From NCBI RefSeq assembly GCF_020621385.1, contig NZ_JAESVA010000004.1, positions 372,001 to 436,000 on the forward strand: DNA of 64,000 nt, written 5' to 3'. Source of the stretch: Acidisoma cellulosilyticum (lineage in GTDB: Bacteria > Pseudomonadota > Alphaproteobacteria > Acetobacterales > Acetobacteraceae). A model generated the notes under the pieces. It saw only the letters and a list, made by a program, of their open reading frames with translations, was not told where the DNA came from and did not search any database. The translations under genes were made by a program, and so were the position numbers. This document shows positions 1 to 8,104 of this stretch, in pieces (within the stretch, counting starts at the first letter, position 1; every line of letters begins with the position of its first letter).

Positions 1-453
1 TCCATACTGACCGCCTGCATGCTCGGCCGCCGTTTCTCGATCGTCACCTTTTCCGCCAATCTCGCCCCCTGGTTCGAGGAATGCGTGGCCGCGAACGGAA
101 TGGGCGGCCGCCTTGCCTCGCTACGTGTCGCGCGCCAGGCCTTCAGCGACATCGATCTTGTTCAGGCGGAGATGACGGCGGCGCTTGTCGAGGCGGCGAC
201 CTTGGCGGCGCGGGAGGACGGCGCGGAAGTGATCATCCTGGGCGGCGCCCCGCTTGCGGGTCTAGCGCGTCGCGTCGCGCCGTTGCTACCCGTACCCGTG
301 ATCGATAGCGTTGAAGCCGCAACCCGCATGGCCGAGACGCTCGCCCTTCTCAAACCGCGCAAAGCCGAGATCGGCAGCTTTCGTCTGCCGGACGGAAAAC
401 CCACGGTTGGGCTGCCCGCCGCGCTCGCATCGCTATTAGGCGGCGGCGGCTGA
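1..453 (+). CDS. Asp/Glu/hydantoin racemase family protein, 5' end missing
   Basis: The frame is open from base 1, and the residues before the first Met (position 19) already match the family (SILTACMLGRRFSIVT), so the gene begins outside the window and position 19 is not the true start. About 150 C-terminal residues are present. The family racemises hydantoins, allantoin or acidic amino acids with two catalytic cysteines. The second normally sits in a GCAG-like turn after the strand EVIIL; here that turn reads EVIILGGAPLAG (about codons 74-85 counted from base 1), with Gly in place of Cys. The protein may therefore be a non-classical member or act on another substrate. A hairpin follows the stop. 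Family call fairly sure, substrate unknown. Confidence 0.75.
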   Translation, partial: SILTACMLGRRFSIVTFSANLAPWFEECVAANGMGGRLASLRVARQAFSDIDLVQAEMTAALVEAATLAAREDGAEVIILGGAPLAGLARRVAPLLPVPVIDSVEAATRMAETLALLKPRKAEIGSFRLPDGKPTVGLPAALASLLGGGG

Positions 454-460
454 GGACAAG

Positions 461-490
461 GCTCTCGCACATCCGCCAGGCGGCGAGAGC
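461..490. terminator. hairpin between convergent genes
   Basis: GCTCTCGC at 461-468 pairs perfectly with GCGAGAGC at 483-490 around a 14-nt loop. It starts 8 bases after the racemase stop and lies 45 bases before the convergent amine oxidase stop. There is no long T-run, so termination strength is uncertain. Confidence 0.5.
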
Positions 491-534
491 ATCATGGTTT
501 CCAAAGTCCCGGGAAGGCAGGCGCCGCTGAGTTG

Positions 535-2484
535 CTAGGCACAACAATGTCCGCCGCCCGCGAGGACACTCGCGCGATTGGTGCTGTCCGGCACATCGAT
601 ACCGGGATTGGCCGGGAAAAATCCACTCGGCATCAGTGAAAATCCGCAGGAGATGCAGGGCTGGACGGGAAAATCCTCGGGCCGGACGATGTGATGCAAT
701 CCAAAGACATGCCAGAGAACGATGTCCTGGTTCTCGATATTGCGATCCTGCTTGACGATTTCCGCGAGGCTGTCGCTGCCGTCCGAATTGCAGACGAATT
801 CACCGGCCGGGTAGCGCTCATTCTCATGAAAGGGCGTCACCCAGATATGATTGCGCGTGAAGCTGGAGCGCTGGCCGGACGGCCCATCCTCATTCAGAAA
901 AGGCGTGACGCAATTCGGCGCGTCCAGCTTATAGGCGACTGGCTTGCCGACATGGTTCAGCTTGCCGGGATTGATGACCTTCCAGCTGCGATGCGTTGCG
1001 GCATCGGCCTTGCGCGCTGCCGCCAATTCCGTCGTCAGCACCTTGTCCTCGGCATAGAAGGCATTGCCGTGCGGATTCCTCGGGCTGACCGGCTCGGCAT
1101 AGGTATTGGTCTCGACAACGCTATTGCCGGAACCGTCCACCGCCATATCCAGCCGCGCGCAAAACAGATGCTGATGGATGGGGCCTTGCAGGCCGGGTGA
1201 GAGTTCGGTCGCGTATTTGCTGGGCTGGCCGGGTTCGCAGGCATTGGTATTGACGATACCCGTTGCCTTCATCTCGAATTCGATATCGCCGCTTTGGGTG
1301 AAAGACCAGTATTGGGCATATTCGTAATTGCCGACCGTGCAGACGCAGGAGACGACAAGCTTGCGGCCACGCCGGATCTGGGTGCGGTCGGCGCGGAAAT
1401 CCCAATGCTTCCATAGAATGCCGGCGTCTTCTTCGTGAATGCAGATCGCCTTCTCAATCGTATAGATGCTGCCGTCGAGCATATTCACATGGGTATCGAG
1501 ATATTGGATGGCGCCGAGACAATCGCAGCCCAGTTTCAGAGAGTTGGTGAATTTCCCGAAGCCATATTCGCCGATATCGAAGATGTTCTGGCGATAATGC
1601 CCGCCCTCGGGCGAGCCATAGGGTACCACGAGTTCGGCGAGCGCCGCGCGCCGCACGATCGGCCGTCCGTCCCAGCGGATGTCATGCAGGATAAGTCCGT
1701 CGCGCGGATTGAAGCCGATCGCGAAACTCCATTGATCCCAGCGCATCGCATGGCCGTCTAGCACGAAGCTGACGCCTTCAGGCTGGACGATGTTAAGCGG
1801 CTTCAGCGCCGCGCGGGGTATGACGAATTTGGAATCGTACGGAATGTCGATCATCGGGATCGGCGGCCCACCATGATCGTCAAGCCGCAGAACCTCACCG
1901 GTCTTGATATCGACGACGACGTTCAGCCCCTCGATGGGATGGGCGTAGAAATTTTCGAATTCATGCAGACGCAGCCAGGAGAAGGTGTGGGAGATGAGAC
2001 GGCCTTCCTCATCCGGGAAGCCGAAATTGCCACCTGTCCAGGCATCGACGCAAACCGCCGTCATATCGGCAATGCCGCGCGTGGCGCAGGCCGCGATGAA
2101 ACGCGGATCGGCGCGCACGACACGCTCCACATCCAGAAGCTGCTCGACCTGCACCATGGGTCGCATGGTCGGAAAATGCTGTGCGGTCAGGATGCGCGCC
2201 TCGGACAGAGACAGCGTCAGACTCCAGACGCCCGGCTGGTCCCGCTGGCAGACCTGGGCGCGGGCGTCGCGCGGCAGGGTCTCCCCCGCCATCGCGGCAC
2301 GATATTCTGCCGGCGTCGGCTCTTTCAATTCGATGGTCTGGAACAGCGTCGCCGGTCCGAATTCTTTGGCCGCCTTGATGATGGCGACCAGGGCCGTGAT
2401 TTCATCGGGGCCGAGGGGCGCCAGCGCCGCCAGATAGGCAGGGGTTGCGGTGGCAATACTGGCCGTCTGGTCAGGGTCGTTCAT
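535..2484 (-). CDS. copper-containing primary amine oxidase
   Basis: The 649-residue product oxidises a primary amine to an aldehyde, ammonia and hydrogen peroxide, using copper and a self-made topaquinone. The cofactor motif T-V-G-N-Y-E-Y is at residues 383-389, with Tyr387 as the topaquinone precursor. Asp303 in FDIGEYG is the expected catalytic base. His437 and His439 in PIHQH plus His598 in GLHHIVRPEDFP are the expected copper ligands. Length is normal for the family. No signal peptide is evident at the N-terminus (MNDPDQTAS), so it is probably cytoplasmic. It is the last gene of a minus-strand operon, 63 bases after the MalG-like permease, which suggests the importer brings in an amine or amine-bearing compound. 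Family certain; amine unknown. Confidence 0.93.
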   Translation of the reverse strand: MNDPDQTASIATATPAYLAALAPLGPDEITALVAIIKAAKEFGPATLFQTIELKEPTPAEYRAAMAGETLPRDARAQVCQRDQPGVWSLTLSLSEARILTAQHFPTMRPMVQVEQLLDVERVVRADPRFIAACATRGIADMTAVCVDAWTGGNFGFPDEEGRLISHTFSWLRLHEFENFYAHPIEGLNVVVDIKTGEVLRLDDHGGPPIPMIDIPYDSKFVIPRAALKPLNIVQPEGVSFVLDGHAMRWDQWSFAIGFNPRDGLILHDIRWDGRPIVRRAALAELVVPYGSPEGGHYRQNIFDIGEYGFGKFTNSLKLGCDCLGAIQYLDTHVNMLDGSIYTIEKAICIHEEDAGILWKHWDFRADRTQIRRGRKLVVSCVCTVGNYEYAQYWSFTQSGDIEFEMKATGIVNTNACEPGQPSKYATELSPGLQGPIHQHLFCARLDMAVDGSGNSVVETNTYAEPVSPRNPHGNAFYAEDKVLTTELAAARKADAATHRSWKVINPGKLNHVGKPVAYKLDAPNCVTPFLNEDGPSGQRSSFTRNHIWVTPFHENERYPAGEFVCNSDGSDSLAEIVKQDRNIENQDIVLWHVFGLHHIVRPEDFPVQPCISCGFSLMPSGFFPANPGIDVPDSTNRASVLAGGGHCCA

Positions 2485-2547
2485 TAATCCGATCCTTTGT
2501 TCTTTGCGCTGATCCTAAGACCAACGACCATCGAGACTTGGTTAATC

Positions 2548-3393
2548 CTAGCCTTTGACGCCGCCTGTGGTGAGGCCGGCGACCAGGGCGCGCTGCAGGC
2601 AAGCGCCGATAATAACGGCCGGGAGTGCGGCCAGAATGCCGGCCGCCGCCAGCAGACCGTAATCCGATACGCGGCCGCTCGCGAGATCCGCGATGGCAAC
2701 CGTTATCGTCTGGGCAGAAGAGTCGCTGGTGAAGATCATGGCATAGAGGAACTCATCCCAGACCATCAGCACGGAAAACAGGATCGTGGTGCTGATGATG
2801 GGGCGCGCCAGCGGCAGCGTGACGGCAAGCCAGATCCGCCATAGGCTGGCGCCATCGATGGCGGCGGCCTGTTCCAACTCCGCCGGGATCGCGTCTATCC
2901 CGCCCTTCAGCAGCCAGGTGGTGAAGGGCAGCACGACGGTGCTGTCCGCGATCATCAGCGCGAGCGGGGAGTTGAGCAGCGAGAGGCTGGAGAAAATATG
3001 ATACAGCGGCACCACGAATAGCAGCGGCGGCAGCATATAGGTCGCGACGACCAGCATGAGCAGCTTGTCGAGCCTGCCTTCGCGCCGCGCAAACAGCCAG
3101 GACGCCGGCAAAGCAAGCGCGAAGGAGACGACCGTCGTGCCGATCGCGACTTCCACCGTATTGCGCAGGGCAAACAGGAAGGTCTGTCCGTCGCTATTGG
3201 CGGCCAGGCTCAGCAGGCGATGATAGCGGGAGAAGTCGAGTTGTCGTGGAATCCAATGCAGCGGCAGGGTGGTCAGATCCCTTGTGCTGCTGACGCTCAT
3301 GATCACCATCCAAAGCAGCGGCAGTACCACCACCAGCCCGACAAGGATCATGGCGGCATAGCCGAGAACGGCGCCTGTGCGGGTGAGCTTCAT
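2548..3393 (-). CDS. ABC sugar-type permease, MalG-like
   Basis: This 281-residue inner-membrane protein has about six hydrophobic segments and the cytoplasmic EAA loop (EQAAAIDGASLWRIWLAV, then LPLARP) that contacts the ATPase. It is the C-terminal-type partner of a carbohydrate uptake (CUT1) importer. The gene starts 1 base after the stop of the MalF-like gene, so translation is probably coupled. The cluster has no MalK-type ATPase, so the pump must borrow one encoded elsewhere. Neighbouring amine oxidase, SIS and ROK genes suggest a glycosylated or amino-sugar substrate (inference). Confidence 0.9.
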   Translation of the reverse strand: MKLTRTGAVLGYAAMILVGLVVVLPLLWMVIMSVSSTRDLTTLPLHWIPRQLDFSRYHRLLSLAANSDGQTFLFALRNTVEVAIGTTVVSFALALPASWLFARREGRLDKLLMLVVATYMLPPLLFVVPLYHIFSSLSLLNSPLALMIADSTVVLPFTTWLLKGGIDAIPAELEQAAAIDGASLWRIWLAVTLPLARPIISTTILFSVLMVWDEFLYAMIFTSDSSAQTITVAIADLASGRVSDYGLLAAAGILAALPAVIIGACLQRALVAGLTTGGVKG

Positions 3394-3394
3394 C

Positions 3395-4264
3395 TCACGC
3401 GCTCGCTGTCTGGGCGCGCGTCGCCCGCATATAGCCGCCGATCAGAACCACGCTGATGGCGACGGATAGTAATGCGATGGCCGCGCCATAGCCGGCATTG
3501 CCGAAGGAGAAGGCCTGTTCATAGACCATGATGCTGAGAGATTTGGTGGCGTTGGCGGGGCCGCCGCGCGTCATCACCCAGATGATGTCGAAGACCTTGA
3601 TGGTATCGATGATGCGAAGGACAGCCGCGATCATCAGCGGTGTCGCGATCGCCGGAAGGATGACGGTTTTGAACCGCATCCAGGGCCCGGCACCGTCGAT
3701 ATAGGCGGCTTCCTTCAATTCCCGCGGCACATTCTGCAAACCGGCGAGCGTTACCAGGGCCACGAAGGGAAAGGTCTTCCAGATATCGGCGCCGGCGATG
3801 GAGGCAAGCGCGAGACCAGGATCGCCCAGCCAGCTCCGATAGGCACCGATGATATGGGTTTGCGTCAGCAGTGCATTGAGCGCGCCGAAATCAGGGTTGT
3901 AGATGACGCGCCAGGCCATGGCGTTGATGACGGTCGGCAGCGCCCAGGGGATGATGAGGATGGCGCGCAGAATGCCGCGTCCCCGCAAGGGGAGGTCGAG
4001 CAAAAGCCCCACCAGCAGCCCGAGGACCATTTCGATCGCGACGGTCGACAGGCTGAAGGTGATCGTCACGCCCAGCGCATGGCGGAAGCCATGCGAGCGA
4101 AAGGCGTGGGCGTAATTGGCCAGGCCGACGAAATTGCCCGTGGCATCGCCCAGCTGAGCATCCGTGAAGCTCAGCCAGACGGTCTGCAGCAGGGGCCAGC
4201 CGATGACGGCAGCGAGCCCCGCAAACAAAGGCAAGAGCAGAAAAAGAGACCGTCGGCCCAGCAT
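3395..4264 (-). CDS. ABC sugar-type permease, MalF-like
   Basis: The 289-residue membrane permease starts MLGRRSLFLLLPLFAGLAAV (first transmembrane helix) and carries the EAA loop EAAYIDGAGPWMRF followed by ILPAIATP. It pairs with the MalG-like protein to form the channel of a CUT1-type importer. It sits between the binding-protein gene (stop 7 bases upstream) and malG, so all are one transcript. Length and motif spacing are normal. The substrate cannot be read from sequence. Confidence 0.9.
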   Translation of the reverse strand: MLGRRSLFLLLPLFAGLAAVIGWPLLQTVWLSFTDAQLGDATGNFVGLANYAHAFRSHGFRHALGVTITFSLSTVAIEMVLGLLVGLLLDLPLRGRGILRAILIIPWALPTVINAMAWRVIYNPDFGALNALLTQTHIIGAYRSWLGDPGLALASIAGADIWKTFPFVALVTLAGLQNVPRELKEAAYIDGAGPWMRFKTVILPAIATPLMIAAVLRIIDTIKVFDIIWVMTRGGPANATKSLSIMVYEQAFSFGNAGYGAAIALLSVAISVVLIGGYMRATRAQTASA

Positions 4265-4271
4265 TGGTCGA

Positions 4272-5537
4272 TTAATCGCCGGTGATGGTATCGGCGGCGG
4301 CCTTCAGGGCCGCGGCGGGTTCAGCCTTACCCAGCAGGGATTGCTGGATATTCGTCTGCAGGGCAGCGGAGAATTGCGGATAGTTCGGCACGAAGGGACG
4401 CGGGAAAAGTTGCGTCTGCGTCGTCTCCATCGCTTTCGCCATCGGGCCGAGCGGACCGTTCATCAGCGCAGGCTCCTCGAAGGAGGATTTCCACATCGGA
4501 ATGGCATCGGCCGTATAGGCATCCTCGACCTTCTGCGAGGTCAGGTAGGTGATATAGTCCCAGGCGGCAGCGGCATTCTTGCTGGCGGTCGGGATGCCCA
4601 GGCCCATCGCGCCGTTGACGGAGGAGATGGTGCTTTTGCCGGGCACGCCGGGTGCGGGCTCAACGCCAACCTGACCGACGATCTTCGATTCCTTCGGATT
4701 GTTATTGGCCAGCGCCCACATATAGGACCAGTTGAGCGCGAAAGCGGCCTGACCGGCCGAGAAGACGCGCCGGACGTCCTCTTCCAGATATTCGGTCGAA
4801 TGCGGGTTGCTGACACCGGACTTCAGGGAATCGACCATGAACGTCAGGGCATCCAGACCGCCGCCAGTCTGGAAGGCCGGCGCACCGGCGCTATCGACGA
4901 ACTGACCGCCATAGGCATTGAGCAAAACGGCATAGTCGCAGATCAGGGCTTCCGCCTGGCTCCAGCTCCAGGCGATCGGATATTGCAGGATCCCCTTGTC
5001 CTTGATGATCTTCGAGTCAGCGATCACCTCCGGCCAGGTCGTCGGCACCGCCGTGATGCCGGCCTTCGCGAGGATAGCCTTGTTATAATAAAGGAACTTG
5101 CTGTCCAGCAGCCAGGGCAGACCGTATTCCCTGTCCTTATAGGTAACGGTCGTCCAGGCACCGGGCTCGATCCCCGATTTCATATCGGGCGTGATACGGT
5201 CCGAGACATCCTGCAGAATATGCTTGGTCGCGAACTCGGCCGGCCAAATCACGTCATAGAGCACGACGTCATAGCCGTTGGCCGAACCCTTCGAGAGCAA
5301 AATCTTGTCGTGCAAGGACTCGTAAGGCACGAATTCGAGGTCGACCGTGACGTCCGGATGCATTTTGACATAGGCGGCGGTCATCGCGCGGACATCGGCC
5401 TCGCTATAGCCGGCCTGGCTCATGAAAAGCCCATGCAGCACGGTATTGGCGCTGGCGGCTTCGGCGAGGCCGATTTGCAGCGCCAGGAGTGAGGCGCAGG
5501 CAAGGAAAAAGCGTTTCTTGGATCTGTATTGGGTCAT
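4272..5537 (-). CDS. ABC extracellular solute-binding protein (family 1)
   Basis: The 421-residue binding protein delivers solute to the MalF/MalG-like pair. A start at 5537 gives MTQYRSKKRFF, then a hydrophobic core and AEAASA, a clear signal peptide; the reading frame opens earlier (5582) but the extra 15 residues would bury it. An AGGAA sequence lies upstream of this start. The mature part looks like a maltose/glycerol-3-phosphate-type binding protein (VTVDLEFVPYESLHDK near the N-terminus, IPMWKSSFEEPALM near the C-terminus). It is first in the operon with two permeases and the amine oxidase. The promoter region holds an imperfect inverted repeat that the adjacent ROK repressor could bind. 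Confidence 0.88.
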   Translation of the reverse strand: MTQYRSKKRFFLACASLLALQIGLAEAASANTVLHGLFMSQAGYSEADVRAMTAAYVKMHPDVTVDLEFVPYESLHDKILLSKGSANGYDVVLYDVIWPAEFATKHILQDVSDRITPDMKSGIEPGAWTTVTYKDREYGLPWLLDSKFLYYNKAILAKAGITAVPTTWPEVIADSKIIKDKGILQYPIAWSWSQAEALICDYAVLLNAYGGQFVDSAGAPAFQTGGGLDALTFMVDSLKSGVSNPHSTEYLEEDVRRVFSAGQAAFALNWSYMWALANNNPKESKIVGQVGVEPAPGVPGKSTISSVNGAMGLGIPTASKNAAAAWDYITYLTSQKVEDAYTADAIPMWKSSFEEPALMNGPLGPMAKAMETTQTQLFPRPFVPNYPQFSAALQTNIQQSLLGKAEPAAALKAAADTITGD

Positions 5538-5599
5538 GGGCGCGGTTCCTGTCGGGGTGAAGGCCGGGGCAGGCGTAACCAAAACTGGCAGGCCGATAA

Positions 5600-5626
5600 T
5601 TAATTCAAGTTTCTTTCTTAAATTGA
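5600..5626. promoter_or_regulatory. candidate ROK operator upstream of the solute-binding-protein gene
   Basis: TTAATTCAAG (5600-5609) and CTTAAATTGA (5617-5626) form an imperfect inverted repeat (8 of 10 positions symmetric, 7-base spacer) 63-89 bases upstream of the binding-protein start, in an A+T-rich patch. Size and composition resemble NagC/Mlc-type sites. The TTCAA core recurs in the palindrome at 7010-7022, on the other side of the ROK gene. Confidence 0.4.
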
Positions 5627-5645
5627 TCAGCCTCGACGCGCGCTG

Positions 5646-6959
5646 TCAACCATTCTCAGTCAAATTCGTGACAGAGACCTCCGACCGGACGAAAGGACTA
5701 CCCAGAACCGTCTGCGCCTGGGACAAGGCGGCTTGGGCCAAGGCCGCGCCCGGGCCGGCCGGCACCTTCCACAAAAGGCCAAGGCTGGGCTGGATCATGG
5801 CCGATATCGGCAAGGCCGCAGCGCCCAGCGCCGGCATGTCCGGTGCGGTCGCGACCGTCAGGCGCGGCAGGGCGCGGCCTCGGGCGGGATCAGGATAGAC
5901 CGAGGGCAGCAGGGGCTGGGTGAGGGCGACCAGACGGTTCAGCACGTCCTCCGGCAAGCTGCCGCCGATGACGACGGTTTCTGGGTCGAACATGACTTCG
6001 ATATTATGGATCGCGGTGCGCAGGTGATGGGCGGCTTCCCGCAGCCAGGTCATGAAGCTCGGTTCGTTCGCCGCGAGGCAGGCGCTGAGCTCCTCTGGCC
6101 GCACTTGATCGGCGCTGCGTTCCGTGCCGCCCACGGCCTCGCCCGCGGAGAAAAGCGAGCAATATTGTTCAAGGCAGCCGCGATTGCCGCAGGAGCAGGG
6201 CCGGCCGCCGGGCTTCACGATCATATGGCCGATTTCACCCGCGCCACCGGATCCGCCGCGGTAATGATCGCCGTCGACGATCATGCCGCCGCCGATACCG
6301 AAACCGAAATGGAGGTAGAAGAAATGCCGCGCCTCCCGCCCGATACCGTACAGCCTTTCGCCGATGGCCGCCGCCCGCGCGTCGTTTTCAGCAATCACGG
6401 GAAGGTTGAGCCTGGTGCCGAGGCTTTGGGCGAGCGGGTAATGCGGCCGATCCTCACCGCCGCTCATGGTATCGACGATCAGCACACCGTCTCGCACCAG
6501 GCCGGGCAGGCCGCAGCCGACACCCCACAACTGGTCGCGGGGCAGTCGCGCTTGCGCCAACAGTCCTTCCACGACCGATTCCATCACGCCCATCAAGCTG
6601 TCCAGCGGCAGCACGGGTGCCGCGAGCGGCAAGCTGTCGGAAGCGATCACCTCGCCGGCTAAATTGACCAGAACGCCGCTCAGGAATTGATGGCCGAGAT
6701 TGAGGCCGACTGCATAACCGCCTGTCGGCTCCAGCGACAATTCGACGGCCGGCTGGCCGCGCAGTCCCTGGCGGCGGGCGCCTTCGCGGATCAGCCCGGC
6801 ATCGCGCAATTCGGCTGAGATATTCGATACCGCTTGGGGCGTCAGCCCCGTCAGGCGAGCGAGGTCAGCGCGGGTGATGGCGCCATGACGCCGCACGGCC
6901 TCGAAGACCACGCGGCGGTTCAGCGTGCGCGCATGCTCGATATTGGTGCCGTGGAACAT
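5646..6959 (-). CDS. ROK-family transcriptional regulator (NagC/Mlc/XylR type)
   Basis: The 437-residue repressor starts with a winged helix-turn-helix (about residues 15-60; ITRADLARLTGLTPQAVSNI is the helix-turn-helix). A ROK sugar-binding domain follows, with GCGLPGLV, the EIGHM turn and the zinc motif CSCGNRGCLE. The family represses sugar-uptake genes and releases DNA when a sugar or sugar phosphate binds. It lies between the ABC/amine oxidase operon (same strand, downstream) and the divergent SIS-kinase operon, so it very likely controls both. Both flanks carry A+T-rich TTCAA-containing repeats. Confidence 0.92.
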   Translation of the reverse strand: MFHGTNIEHARTLNRRVVFEAVRRHGAITRADLARLTGLTPQAVSNISAELRDAGLIREGARRQGLRGQPAVELSLEPTGGYAVGLNLGHQFLSGVLVNLAGEVIASDSLPLAAPVLPLDSLMGVMESVVEGLLAQARLPRDQLWGVGCGLPGLVRDGVLIVDTMSGGEDRPHYPLAQSLGTRLNLPVIAENDARAAAIGERLYGIGREARHFFYLHFGFGIGGGMIVDGDHYRGGSGGAGEIGHMIVKPGGRPCSCGNRGCLEQYCSLFSAGEAVGGTERSADQVRPEELSACLAANEPSFMTWLREAAHHLRTAIHNIEVMFDPETVVIGGSLPEDVLNRLVALTQPLLPSVYPDPARGRALPRLTVATAPDMPALGAAALPISAMIQPSLGLLWKVPAGPGAALAQAALSQAQTVLGSPFVRSEVSVTNLTENG

Positions 6960-7009
6960 AGCCTATCCTCAATCCAGTCTCGGCGCTGCAACTCGCCCCT
7001 GGTTAAATC

Positions 7010-7022
7010 ATTCAAATTGAAT
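7010..7022. promoter_or_regulatory. palindrome ATTCAAATTGAAT in the divergent promoter
   Basis: A perfect 6+1+6 inverted repeat lies between the divergent ROK regulator (start 6959) and the SIS gene (start 7059). It shares the TTCAA/TTGA core with the repeat at 5600-5626, making it the likely auto- and cross-regulatory operator. Confidence 0.45.
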
Positions 7023-7058
7023 TATGTCGGAGAGCCAAGCGGAATCGAGGAGCCCGGA

Positions 7059-8102
7059 ATGAAAATCGACCTCTATATGCATGAGCAGCCGAAGCTGCTG
7101 GCAAGCCTGCCAACGGCCATAGGCGATATCCTCTCCAGGCTGTCGACCCTGGCCGTCAAGCCCGAGCGGCTTGTGCTGGTCGGCACTGGCTCCTCCATGA
7201 ACGCGCTGATCGCCGCGGCGACCGCGCTGGAACAGGCAACAGGGGCTTTGGTGACTTTCAAGGAGCCGGAAGCCTTCCTGCATCTGCCGCCGCGCCCTTC
7301 CGCTGCGCCGACCCTCGTTATCGCCGTTTCCCAATCCGGGCGCAGCACCAGCACGGTGGAAGCCGTGCGCCTGTCGGTCTCGCTCGGCTTCCCGACGCTG
7401 GCCATTGTCGGCGACGACGGCAGCCCGCTGGCGGAGACGGGGGCGGATATCGTCCTCATGCCGATCGGCGAGGAATTGGCCGGGCCCAAGACCAAGGGTT
7501 ATACCGCGAGCGTCCTGAGCTTGCTGGCGGTCGCCAGTCATCTCGGCGGCAAGCCGCTGGAGACCAGCGGGCTGGAAGCCGCGCTCGATATCGCCCTCGC
7601 GCAATCGGACAAGGCCGCGCAATGGTTGCTCTCGACCTATGGCATTCCGGATTACATCCAGGTCGCGGGCCAGCACGGCCATGTCGGCAGCGCGCTGGAA
7701 GCCTCGCTCAAGATTGCCGAAATTACCGGCGTGCCGACGGCTGGTTTCGATATCGAGGAAGCGCTGCACGGCCATGTCTACGGCACGACCGACCGCAGCC
7801 TGGTTCTGATCATTGCGCGTGACGCGGCGGAGGCGAAGGTCGCGGCCAATCTCGGTCGCGCCTTGACCGCGCTCGGGCCGCGTCTTGCGGTCTGCAATCT
7901 GTCGGATGAGCCGACACCCTATGATCTGGCGATCGACTGGCCGGCGGTGCCCGAAAGCTGGGCGGATGCGACCTGGGCATTGTTTCCTTTCCAGTGGTAC
8001 GCCTGGCATGTCGCGCGCGCCAAGGGGATGGAACAGCCCGGCATGATCTATCCCAATCTGGGCAAACAGCTGAACGTCAAAATCCGTCCGGTTGTTGTCT
8101 GA
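7059..8102 (+). CDS. SIS-domain sugar isomerase or deglycase (GlmS/FrlB-like)
   Basis: The 347-residue protein has two SIS folds and no glutaminase domain. The first fold carries VGTGSSMNAL (about residues 46-55) and the phosphosugar loop VSQSGRST. The second has EASLKIAEITGVP and EEALHGHVYG where GlmS has its catalytic Glu/His stretch. The C-terminus YPNLGKQLNVK matches the GlmS tail Lys region. Relatives isomerise, deaminate or deglycosylate 6-phospho-ketosamines. ATG 7059 is chosen because GAGGAG lies 8 bases upstream and homology starts there; the frame is open further upstream. The ROK kinase starts 2 bases after its stop, suggesting kinase then SIS enzyme on one imported compound. Release of an amine by a FrlB-like reaction would supply the amine oxidase (inference). 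Confidence 0.85.
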   Translation: MKIDLYMHEQPKLLASLPTAIGDILSRLSTLAVKPERLVLVGTGSSMNALIAAATALEQATGALVTFKEPEAFLHLPPRPSAAPTLVIAVSQSGRSTSTVEAVRLSVSLGFPTLAIVGDDGSPLAETGADIVLMPIGEELAGPKTKGYTASVLSLLAVASHLGGKPLETSGLEAALDIALAQSDKAAQWLLSTYGIPDYIQVAGQHGHVGSALEASLKIAEITGVPTAGFDIEEALHGHVYGTTDRSLVLIIARDAAEAKVAANLGRALTALGPRLAVCNLSDEPTPYDLAIDWPAVPESWADATWALFPFQWYAWHVARAKGMEQPGMIYPNLGKQLNVKIRPVVV

Positions 8103-8104
8103 TC

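Noticed and set aside
4164-5492. 442-codon plus-strand frame opposite the binding-protein gene
   Set aside because: It is a shadow of the well-supported minus-strand binding protein; its composition is Arg/Gly/His-rich antisense-type sequence.
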